Shown one piece after another: positions 1 through 5,839 of a DNA stretch of 6,756 nt. The notes beneath the pieces were generated by a model. It was not told the DNA's origin, did not search any database, and saw only the letters and a list, made by a program, of their open reading frames with translations. Within the stretch, counting starts at the first letter, position 1; every line of letters starts with the position of its first letter. Made by a program: the position numbers and the translations under genes. The stretch is from NCBI GenBank assembly GCA_023144145.1, contig JAGLGG010000389.1:1-6756 (forward strand), in the 5' to 3' direction. This DNA comes from Anaerolineales bacterium. Its GTDB lineage: Bacteria; Chloroflexota; Anaerolineae; Anaerolineales; E44-bin32.

Positions 1-1738
1 ACCAAATTGGCGGATTCCCTGTATCTTCAGAGCGGAAGAATAGTCGGTTGGGCGCTTGGTTAATCGATATCACTACCGCCAAGGGTTGATCCTCCGGCAT
101 CCAATAAGGCATCGGCATACCTAGAGGGGCCCATACTGGGAAGGACTCGTCGGCGTACCCATGACTCAGAGTACGAGCTTCTCCCGCAACGCAATCCTCG
201 TCTATGCTCGTACAGCTGATGGGCAAAAGGTAAACCTGGGTTTGACCGATGTATCGGGTTGTTGTGAAGGCAAGTGTTGTTCCGTCAGGCGACCAGGCTG
301 GATCGTAATCATCATTGGGGTTATTGGTGAGGTTGATTCGATGGCTTCCATCAGGGTTCATGAGGTAAATTTCTTGATTTCCATCCTCATCAGAAACAAA
401 TGCAATTCGTTGCCCATCAGAATACCATCTAGGTTGGGATTTGTTTCCCGGCCCAAAGGTGAGTTGAGACAGATTTGATCCGTCAGGATACATTGTCCAA
501 ATTTGAAGGAGCCCTCCTTCACCTCGATCGCTGGAAAATGCGATCAAACCTCCGCCGCCAATTGGCACAGGGGTTGGAGTGGAAGTTGGGGGTGGTGTGG
601 TTGGCTGGGGTGGATCTGTCGGTTGAGGAGTTGAGCTTGGGATGCTGGTGGCCATCACCGTCGGAGTAGGGGTCTGCGATGGGGCAGCAACGACCACAGG
701 AACGGTTGCGGTTGGACGACTCGATGGGTTATCGTTGGAATTCCCTGAGAATATAGCGATGGCGCCGATTGCAACTGCAACTAGTGCGATTGCTGGAAGG
801 GCAAATTTAATCCAAGGTCTTGATGGTTTGGGCAGCACTTCCGGGGGAGAGGGAACTTGAAAATCTTCGCGAATCGTCGCCGATTGGGGAGGGGCTTCGA
901 CGGGTACAATAACAGTTGCGCCGCCGAGAACGGTCGCAGCCTGATCAACCTCCCGAAGTGCGGATTTAAACTGGACCAGACTCGGAAACCTATCTTCCGG
1001 ATCCAATGCCAAAGCTTTTCTAACGGCAATATCGATATGGACTGGAACTGCAGGATTGAGTGAAAGAATGGATTCAAGCTTCTTCTTATTAAACATACGT
1101 TCGATGCTGTCGATGGGGCGTTGCCCTGTAAGCATTTCGTATATCGTCGCTCCCAGAGAATATTGATCGCTTCTATGGTCGGTAAGCGAGCCACCATATT
1201 GCTCGGGTGGAGAGTAACCGGGAGTGAGACCGCGCGCGCCTGTGGTTGTTTGCTTGTTGTCGAATTCTTTTGCGAGCCCAAAGTCAACCAGCATTAGGGT
1301 CCCATCCGGGAGAAGCTTAATATTCGCTGGTTTAATATCACGATGGATGACGGGAGGTTGTCGAGAATGTAGGTAAATGAGCGCATCACTTATCGAGCCA
1401 GCCCAAACCAACACTTCCTCAACGGAGGGTCGCTTCTTGGCGCAGATAGTATCCAAATCATCGCCTGCGACGTAATCCATGACGAGATATTGTTTTTCCT
1501 CAAGGATGAAGTGGTCTGTTACCCGGGGAAGATTGGAATGACGCAAGGCCGCCAAGATGGAAGCTTCCCTCTGGAATTGACGTTCCGATTCAGGATTTGT
1601 ATTGAGATTTTCCTTGACAGCAACTTGGATATACAGGGATAAATCCTGGGCCAGGTATACCGTTCCCATCCCACCTTTGCCCAATTGGCCGTCAATTCGA
1701 TATCGATTGTGGAGTATGAATCCTTGCTGAAGCGCCAT
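1..1738 (-). CDS. Membrane-anchored Ser/Thr protein kinase with extracytoplasmic WD40-like (PD40/TolB) propeller, C-terminus off the left edge
   Basis: Reading leftward from the ATG at 1738-1736, 579 codons are open to the window edge with no stop, so the protein is partial. Residues 13-275 or so form a bacterial Hanks-type kinase domain. It has a glycine loop GKGGMG (20-25), catalytic lysine K42 in VAVK, helix-C glutamate E58, HRDIK (132-136, D134 catalytic), DFG (152-154), a threonine-rich activation segment (T164-T166, T172), PPEQ (177-180) and structural D191. All core catalytic residues are present, so it should be active. A single hydrophobic segment (about 312-330) crosses the membrane. 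It is followed by a Pro/Thr/Ser-rich stalk (341-393) and then PD40 repeats such as MYPDGS, MNPDGS and AWSPDG (398 onward), predicted to lie outside and act as sensor or scaffold. An in-frame TAA directly precedes the ATG, so no upstream AUG start is possible. No clear Shine-Dalgarno site is visible. The kinase call is firm; substrate and ligand are unknown. Confidence 0.93.
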   Translation of the reverse strand, partial: MALQQGFILHNRYRIDGQLGKGGMGTVYLAQDLSLYIQVAVKENLNTNPESERQFQREASILAALRHSNLPRVTDHFILEEKQYLVMDYVAGDDLDTICAKKRPSVEEVLVWAGSISDALIYLHSRQPPVIHRDIKPANIKLLPDGTLMLVDFGLAKEFDNKQTTTGARGLTPGYSPPEQYGGSLTDHRSDQYSLGATIYEMLTGQRPIDSIERMFNKKKLESILSLNPAVPVHIDIAVRKALALDPEDRFPSLVQFKSALREVDQAATVLGGATVIVPVEAPPQSATIREDFQVPSPPEVLPKPSRPWIKFALPAIALVAVAIGAIAIFSGNSNDNPSSRPTATVPVVVAAPSQTPTPTVMATSIPSSTPQPTDPPQPTTPPPTSTPTPVPIGGGGLIAFSSDRGEGGLLQIWTMYPDGSNLSQLTFGPGNKSQPRWYSDGQRIAFVSDEDGNQEIYLMNPDGSHRINLTNNPNDDYDPAWSPDGTTLAFTTTRYIGQTQVYLLPISCTSIDEDCVAGEARTLSHGYADESFPVWAPLGMPMPYWMPEDQPLAVVISINQAPNRLFFRSEDTGNPPIW

Positions 1739-1780
1739 TTAGATTTTTCGCAGAGTAATTTTATTTTGATATCCTACCAG

Positions 1781-1808
1781 ATTGTAGTCGGGTCGTGTCT
1801 CATGGCAA
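1781..1808 (-). promoter_or_regulatory. Sigma70-like promoter for the kinase gene
   Basis: Read on the minus strand, TTGCCA (1808-1803) is followed by a 16-nt spacer and TACAAT (1786-1781). Each hexamer differs from consensus at one position. Transcription would begin near 1774, giving a leader of about 36 nt before the kinase ATG. That leader lacks an evident AGGAGG-type site close to the start codon. Assignment rests on sequence match and position only. Confidence 0.55.
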
Positions 1809-1834
1809 GCTGGCGGACCACGTAGGATAAACTA

Positions 1835-1862
1835 TTGTAAATTGTGGTGTAATGCTTAATAC
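1835..1862 (+). promoter_or_regulatory. Candidate promoter for fdhD (weak)
   Basis: TTGTAA (1835-1840) and TAATAC (1857-1862) are separated by 16 nt in the divergent kinase/fdhD gap. The leader to the fdhD ATG would be about 100 nt. An alternative -10, TATAAG at 1901-1906, matches consensus better but has no convincing -35. A TTGACG at 1931-1936 has no usable -10 before the gene. The gap must contain a rightward promoter, but which one is used cannot be settled by reading. Confidence 0.3.
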
Positions 1863-1967
1863 TTCACGAAACGCTGGTCGATATCACAAGGATTATTTTT
1901 TATAAGAACGATGTTTGTTTAATTTATTTCTTGACGATTAATTATCTTCGAGAGAGAAGGAAAAAAG

Positions 1968-2744
1968 ATGGCAAAAGGCGCTGTTGCCACACAGTGGCAT
2001 GAGTTTCGGAATAATTGGTCAAAAATTGAGGCGGCAGTTATTGAAGAGGCTATCATAACGATTTACGTTAATGGAACGGAATTAGCCACGATTATGGCAA
2101 CACCGAAGGACCAGACCAATTTGGCCATGGGTTTTCTGAAAAATGAAGGCCTGATTTCTGAAATGCAGGAAATTGAAAATATCTATGTTACCCACACTGG
2201 CTGTTGCATAGATGTTTGGCTCAACCACTCAATTACAAAACCAGACCGGGTGATAATTACATCTGGTTGTGGCGGGGGTATCACCTTCCAAGATCCATCG
2301 CATGAGTTGGAGCCCCTCAGCACTGACTGTTACATTTCCCCGGAAGAACTTTTCCATCGGTTTCAAGAATTACATCAACCAGGAAGTTTACATGCCGAAG
2401 TGCGAGGGGTTCACACGGCGGGACTAACTGATGGCTCATCGATTTTAGCCGTAGCTGAGGATGTAGGACGGCACAATACAATTGATAAGCTCTTGGGATA
2501 TTGCTTAAAAGAGGGGATTGCTACAGAGGGACGGATCTTGCTTACGACTGGCAGAATGTCATCGGAAATGTTGCGAAAGGGAGCGCTAATGGGGTGCCCC
2601 ATTATCGCTTCCAGAAACTCGCCAACATCAATGTCTGTAGAAATGGCTCTAGCTTGGAACATCACTTTAGTGGGGTATGTTCGAAGGAGCACATTGAGAG
2701 TGTATGCGAACCCGGGTCGTCTTCAAAACTCTTCTGTGGTGTGA
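1968..2744 (+). CDS. fdhD: FdhD, formate dehydrogenase accessory sulfurtransferase
   Basis: This 258-residue protein matches the FdhD family, which passes sulfur from a cysteine desulfurase to the molybdenum cofactor of formate dehydrogenases in the cytoplasm. Family landmarks visible are the cysteine loop TSGCGGG with C101, the highly conserved AEDVGRHN box (163-170) followed by DKLLG, the TTGR-SSE segment (193-200), and a C-terminal region ending in a VGYVRR-type strand. Length is normal. The usual CxxC reads C101-G-G-G here, so the second cysteine (C124 in E. coli FdhD) is missing; C79 and C80 lie nearby in sequence, but their role is unknown. A good ribosome binding site, AGAAGGA at 1955-1961, sits 6 nt before the ATG, and an in-frame TGA lies upstream at 1932-1934. 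No formate dehydrogenase gene is in the window, so the client enzyme must be encoded elsewhere. The gene points head to head away from the kinase and converges on surE. Confidence 0.93.
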   Translation: MAKGAVATQWHEFRNNWSKIEAAVIEEAIITIYVNGTELATIMATPKDQTNLAMGFLKNEGLISEMQEIENIYVTHTGCCIDVWLNHSITKPDRVIITSGCGGGITFQDPSHELEPLSTDCYISPEELFHRFQELHQPGSLHAEVRGVHTAGLTDGSSILAVAEDVGRHNTIDKLLGYCLKEGIATEGRILLTTGRMSSEMLRKGALMGCPIIASRNSPTSMSVEMALAWNITLVGYVRRSTLRVYANPGRLQNSSVV

Positions 2745-2801
2745 CCTTCTTTGTTGTTTTTGGAGAATCCTGGGTGGATGCGCTGGCCCAACTACTATGT
2801 G

Positions 2802-3575
2802 CTAGTCAATACGAAGCGCCCACGATTCAATTTTTCCCCGCGCAGCATGGGCGGTTAGATCTAAATGCAGTGGGGTAACTGATACAAAGCCTTTATCAAG
2901 AGCCCAAAAGTCAGTACCTGGCTCAAGAACGCCAGTAGGCGAATCACCGCCAATCCAATAATATGCTCGTCCCCGCGGATCATCCCGTTGCACAAGGGCT
3001 TGACGGTAAAGGCGCTGCCCTTGTTGAGTGATTTCGACTCCTCGTACTTTTTCCATGGATAAATCAGGAACATTAATATTTAAAAGGACGCCTTGGGGCA
3101 GTCCAAACTCCATAACCTGTCGAGAAATTTGGCAAGCGATTTCGGCAGCTGGTTTGTAATCCAACTCATGATCCCTGTTTCGTAACGAGTTTAAAGAAAT
3201 CGCTAGCCCGGGTAACCCTGAAATGGTAGCTTCCATCGCGGCGGTGACCGTGCCGCTGTAAGTGACGTCATGACCGAGATTGGCGAGTGGGTTTATGCCG
3301 GATACCACCAGGTCGAGTTCTCCCTCAATCACGCCCAACACTGCCAAGGCAACGCAATCAGAAGGTGCACCATCAGTGGTTAATGCAACCGTCCCGTCAG
3401 ACATTTTCGTTTCCCAGACGCGAAGGGGACGATGTAAAGTTTTAACATGACCCGAGGCAGACCAATTCCTGTCGGGCGCAAGTACCGTGACCTTTCCGAG
3501 ATTTCGTAAGGCAGAAGCGAGAGCAGCCAAGCCCGGCGCAGAAACGCCGTCGTCGTTGGTGATTAAAATATGCAT
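2802..3575 (-). CDS. surE: SurE, 5'/3'-nucleotidase (survival protein)
   Basis: At 257 residues this is a full-length SurE, a metal-dependent phosphatase that removes phosphate from nucleoside monophosphates in the cytoplasm. It is linked in other bacteria to stationary-phase survival. The metal and active-site residues are present: NDDG with D8 and D9 at the N-terminus, S39 in the NWSASGH segment, N95 in SGIN (92-95), and the YSGTV stretch (106-110). The loop after SGIN reads PLANLG, where most members have a glycine in place of the leucine. The start is well supported: on the minus strand AGGAG (3587-3583) lies 7 nt before the ATG. The gene runs toward fdhD, leaving 57 bp between the two stop codons, and is divergent from the protease gene. 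I found no convincing paired -35/-10 for it; TAGAAT on the minus strand near 3610-3605 could be a -10 but has no good -35. Confidence 0.95.
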   Translation of the reverse strand: MHILITNDDGVSAPGLAALASALRNLGKVTVLAPDRNWSASGHVKTLHRPLRVWETKMSDGTVALTTDGAPSDCVALAVLGVIEGELDLVVSGINPLANLGHDVTYSGTVTAAMEATISGLPGLAISLNSLRNRDHELDYKPAAEIACQISRQVMEFGLPQGVLLNINVPDLSMEKVRGVEITQQGQRLYRQALVQRDDPRGRAYYWIGGDSPTGVLEPGTDFWALDKGFVSVTPLHLDLTAHAARGKIESWALRID

Positions 3576-3582
3576 TGATACA

Positions 3583-3587
3583 CTCCT
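3583..3587 (-). promoter_or_regulatory. Ribosome binding site of surE
   Basis: AGGAG on the minus strand, spaced 7 nt from the ATG at 3575. It fixes the start of surE at the codon that places the NDDG metal motif at residues 7-10, as in the family. Confidence 0.8.
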
Positions 3588-3617
3588 AATAGATGCTCGT
3601 TATTCTACTTCAAGAAT

Positions 3618-3633
3618 TTGCACCCGATTGCAA
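3618..3633. repeat. Short inverted repeat in the surE/protease divergent region
   Basis: TTGCA (3618-3622) and TGCAA (3629-3633) form a perfect dyad around a 6-bp centre. It lies between the two divergent genes, upstream of the protease promoter and close to where a surE promoter should be. A dyad of this size could be an operator, but 5-bp arms arise easily by chance. Confidence 0.25.
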
Positions 3634-3654
3634 GTTGTCCGAAAGTAGGGGATC

Positions 3655-3683
3655 TTGTCATCATCATTAGGGTGACCTATACT
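3655..3683 (+). promoter_or_regulatory. Strong sigma70-like promoter of the protease gene
   Basis: TTGTCA (3655-3660), a 17-nt spacer and TATACT (3678-3683). Each hexamer has one mismatch to consensus and the spacing is optimal. Transcription would begin near 3690, with a leader of about 39 nt. A Shine-Dalgarno site, GAGGTGA (3716-3722), sits 6 nt before the ATG at 3729. Confidence 0.7.
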
Positions 3684-3728
3684 TTGGCAAATTAATCCGG
3701 TAATAATTTTTTCGTGAGGTGACTAGAG

Positions 3729-5312
3729 ATGTTAAAACGACTTTCTGGGTCAAGATCAAGGCTCTTATTGATATTCTCGTTTTTACTTATGGCGGCGCTT
3801 GCCTGTAACTTTACATCGGGCGATGAAGATCCAACTTCACCACCGTCAACCCGACCTCCGGCATTAGGTCCAACTTCTCAACCTGCCGACACAGCAGTTC
3901 CTCAACCAGATGCCGGTGCTGGAAGCGTAGGGCGGGACAATGAAGCGCTGGCAAGTGCAACGGTGCAGATTTTTGCTCTGTATGATTCGGGTGCGGAGTG
4001 GGACATAGTCTGGACCGGTTCGGGGAGCATCATCAGCGCGGAGGGCATAATTCTAACCAATGCGCATGTTGTGGATAATCGTTTTGATGAGTATACCGAT
4101 CTAGGGGTGGCGATCACGGGTCAGACGCATGAGCCACCTGAATTGTTGTATCTTGCTGGTATCGCTGCAATTGATTATGGGTTGGACTTGGCAGTTATCC
4201 GTATTGTGAGTGATTTGGATGGTAATTCAGTCACGCCCAACCTGCCCTTCATCGCAGTCGGGGATTCGGATTTGCTAAAGATTGGAGCCGATTTACGCAT
4301 TCTTGGGTATCCAGGAATCGGCGGCGATACGATCACGTTTACCGAGGGGGCTGTCAGTGGCTTTACTCAAGAGCGAGGTTTAGATGGGCGTGCATGGATA
4401 AAGACCGACGCGACAATTGCCGGCGGAAATAGTGGTGGCATGGCGGTTAATCAAGAGGGCGAACTTATCGGGGTGCCGACAAGAGCCTCGGCGGGGGGCG
4501 AAGACAGCGCGATCGTTGATTGCAGACCTGTGGCGGATACGAATCGCGATGGATATATTGATGAGTTCGACACCTGTGTACCCATTGGAGGTTTTCTCAA
4601 TGGACTTCGACCTGTCAACCTAGCAAATCCGTTGATTGAAGCTGTCTTTGCAAATCGCGAATACGCTGGCGGGATGGATCCATCGACGATTCCAACCGGG
4701 GCATTCGATTTGAGCGAGACATTTTTCTCAAACCTCGACTTTGCAGATGGGGTGACAGATGATGATGAACCGACACAGTTTTGGTATGCCCTTCCTGCCG
4801 CCATTGAAAGAATCTGTGCCTTTTGGGACTACGAAGGTATGCAAGATGGAATGGTTTGGTCAGCATTCTGGAGTGTGGATGGTGAACTGGACGATAGCGG
4901 CAGTATATTCAACAACATTTGGCAGGGTGGGGACCAAGGGAACTGGTGGGTTTGTATTTTCTCTGATTTCGGCCTTGATGACGGAACCTACGAACTGGTC
5001 CTCGAAGTTGAAGGTGAGTCACTCGTGAATGAATCGGTTTTTGTTGGCGGTGACAGATCGCTGGCAGATTTTTACATCGTTAATAATTCATCATTAACAC
5101 TGTGCTATGTGAATATTTCCCCTTATTCCGCCCAGAACTGGGGTCAGGATGAGCTGGGAGCTACGGAACTAATCGACCCAGGGGTGGAGCGGGCAATCAC
5201 GCTTGCTACCGGGTACTATGACCTCCTCCTGAGGGATTGTGACGGTGAGTCAATACTTGAAGAGTACGAAATTGAACTGTTTGAAGATCTGGTGTACACC
5301 GTGACAAATTAG
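3729..5312 (+). CDS. Secreted lipoprotein trypsin-like serine protease (HtrA-type catalytic fold) with EF-hand-like loop and C-terminal beta modules
   Basis: This 527-residue protein begins with a lipoprotein signal: basic residues, a hydrophobic core and lipobox ALAC with C26 as the lipidation site. A Pro/Thr/Ser-rich tether (about 30-65) follows. The protease domain (about 70-300) carries a complete catalytic triad: H113 in TNAHVV, D153 in LDLAVIR and S235 in GGNSGG, plus GYPGIGG before the serine. Between C265 and C283 lies an acidic loop, DTNRDGYIDEFD (270-281), that fits the calcium-binding EF-hand loop pattern (D270, N272, D274, G275, I277, D281); the two cysteines could clamp it by a disulfide. 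There is no PDZ domain, which canonical HtrA/DegP proteins have. Residues about 327-440 (aromatic and Gly/Asp-rich) and 445-527 (with C459 and C504) look like two all-beta modules of unknown function. It should act at the outer face of the membrane, perhaps in protein quality control or processing. Protease identity is firm; substrate unknown. Confidence 0.88.
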   Translation: MLKRLSGSRSRLLLIFSFLLMAALACNFTSGDEDPTSPPSTRPPALGPTSQPADTAVPQPDAGAGSVGRDNEALASATVQIFALYDSGAEWDIVWTGSGSIISAEGIILTNAHVVDNRFDEYTDLGVAITGQTHEPPELLYLAGIAAIDYGLDLAVIRIVSDLDGNSVTPNLPFIAVGDSDLLKIGADLRILGYPGIGGDTITFTEGAVSGFTQERGLDGRAWIKTDATIAGGNSGGMAVNQEGELIGVPTRASAGGEDSAIVDCRPVADTNRDGYIDEFDTCVPIGGFLNGLRPVNLANPLIEAVFANREYAGGMDPSTIPTGAFDLSETFFSNLDFADGVTDDDEPTQFWYALPAAIERICAFWDYEGMQDGMVWSAFWSVDGELDDSGSIFNNIWQGGDQGNWWVCIFSDFGLDDGTYELVLEVEGESLVNESVFVGGDRSLADFYIVNNSSLTLCYVNISPYSAQNWGQDELGATELIDPGVERAITLATGYYDLLLRDCDGESILEEYEIELFEDLVYTVTN

Positions 5313-5352
5313 ATTGACATTAGCAACCAGTTTGGCAGTTCCACAACAAATT

Positions 5353-5406
5353 AGAGTTGGGCGGATTTATATGTGACCGCAATTCACACAAATGCCCAAC
5401 TCTTTT
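5353..5406 (+). terminator. Rho-independent terminator after the protease gene
   Basis: A perfect 10-bp stem is formed by AGAGTTGGGC (5353-5362) and GCCCAACTCT (5394-5403), running directly into TTTTATTATATTAT. The unusually long 31-nt loop contains its own small hairpin, TGTGA (5372-5376) with TCACA (5384-5388), so the RNA would fold as two stacked stems. It begins 40 nt after the protease stop codon. Confidence 0.78.
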
Positions 5407-5584
5407 ATTATATTATCAGGGGCTCCAATATCGTATTTTAGCAAGTCGTAAGAATCCCTGGTGGAATTTGCTTATCCACTAGGCAGGGCACAAACGAGAA
5501 CAGTTTAACTTGAATTAATTGCGCCCACTTATAGGGGGTTTGGAGAAAGAATTCGTTATTTACCTCAATAGGGCGCTATGTGCG
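5407..5584. other. Non-coding stretch between the protease terminator and the next promoter
   Basis: No convincing gene, tRNA or ribosome binding site is seen on either strand. It holds a hairpin at 5457-5483 and a spaced inverted repeat, GCGCCC (5521-5526) with GGGCGC (5571-5576), the latter ending 8 bp before the -35 of the next promoter. Together with the flanking terminator and leader it makes a 527-bp gene-free gap (5313-5839). Confidence 0.6.
5457..5483. repeat. Isolated hairpin-forming inverted repeat
   Basis: CCTGGTGGA (5457-5465) pairs with TCCACTAGG (5475-5483), nine pairs including one G-T, around a 9-nt loop. An alternative pairing extends CCCTG (5456-5460) to CAGGG (5484-5488) with a bulge. 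There is no T-run on either side in either orientation, so it is not an intrinsic terminator. Its role is unknown. Confidence 0.45.
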
Positions 5585-5614
5585 TTGACTCGGCTCCGGC
5601 AGACATGATATTAT
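5585..5614 (+). promoter_or_regulatory. Extended -10 sigma70-like promoter upstream of the PIN/TRAM gene
   Basis: TTGACT (5585-5590), an 18-nt spacer and TATTAT (5609-5614), with TG at 5606-5607 giving an extended -10. Transcription would start near 5621. That is about 220 nt before the next gene's ATG, leaving a long untranslated leader. Confidence 0.68.
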
Positions 5615-5620
5615 GTGATT

Positions 5621-5839
5621 GCGAAACATGGTGTTCATCTAGTATCTATTACCATGTGCGCCTGGTTTTATTGCTTTATTATTTTTATTCTCACTGGGTT
5701 TTTCCGAAATTTTGGCAGGTCCATAAATAACTATGGATCGGCGATAAAAAAAATAGTCGCACAACTAGCCAATACTCCGTGGGTGAGCACCAAAACTGGG
5801 CGCTCACTCTGTGTTTTTTAATCTGGAGGAAGCACTGAC
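5621..5839 (+). ncRNA. Candidate structured leader RNA or small RNA of unknown class
   Basis: The stretch from the predicted start site to the PIN/TRAM gene holds no believable reading frame but several consecutive hairpins. H1 pairs GCG-ACATGGT (5621-5632) with ACCATGT-CGC (5651-5661), a 10-pair stem with a small internal loop. H2 pairs GTCCATA (5719-5725) with TATGGAT (5732-5738). H3 pairs GCGAT (5741-5745) with GTCGC (5756-5760). H4 is a terminator-like hairpin at 5781-5809. The element could be a cis-acting attenuator of the downstream gene or an independent RNA of about 190-200 nt. I looked for hallmarks of T-box, TPP, cobalamin, SAM, fluoride and c-di-GMP riboswitches, 6S RNA and SRP RNA and recognised none. 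Confidence 0.4.
5781..5819 (+). terminator. Terminator-like hairpin in the leader of the PIN/TRAM gene
   Basis: GGGTGAGC (5781-5788) pairs with GCTCACTC (5802-5809), eight pairs including one G-T, around a 13-nt loop. TGTG and then six T (5814-5819) follow. The T-run ends only 5 nt before the Shine-Dalgarno site GGAGGA (5825-5830), so termination here would silence the downstream gene. The 4-nt gap between stem and T-run makes it weaker than an ideal terminator. CTCACT occurs a second time at 5690-5695 and could pair with GGTGAG (5782-5787), which would disrupt this hairpin. Confidence 0.5.

Noticed and set aside
161..1063. Several plus-strand open frames across the left end, and a minus-strand frame at 781-1287
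   Set aside because: They overlap the kinase gene, which has a continuous 579-codon frame with all kinase motifs. Their translations look like no protein family and they lack ribosome binding sites.
1931..1936. TTGACG as a -35 box for fdhD
   Set aside because: A -10 at normal spacing would fall on the Shine-Dalgarno region (about 1954-1959), where the sequence is AG-rich and unlike TATAAT.
2411..2878. Extra frames on both strands over the fdhD end and the surE end
   Set aside because: They are out-of-frame shadows of two well-recognised genes.
5372..5388. TGTGA...TCACA resembling a CRP/FNR-type operator
   Set aside because: The spacer is 7 nt rather than 6, and it lies inside the loop of a terminator downstream of a gene, so it is more likely the inner stem of the RNA hairpin.
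5615..5821. A 68-codon plus-strand frame starting with GTG in the leader, with one hydrophobic stretch
   Set aside because: Its GTG abuts the predicted -10, there is no Shine-Dalgarno site, an internal ATG at 5654 also lacks one, and the frame runs through a terminator-like hairpin. It is better read as non-coding leader.
5313..5839. Possible tRNA, 6S RNA or SRP RNA in the long gap
   Set aside because: No cloverleaf with a GTTCGA-type T-loop, no terminal pairing between 5' and 3' ends as in 6S RNA, and no SRP tetraloop motif was found.
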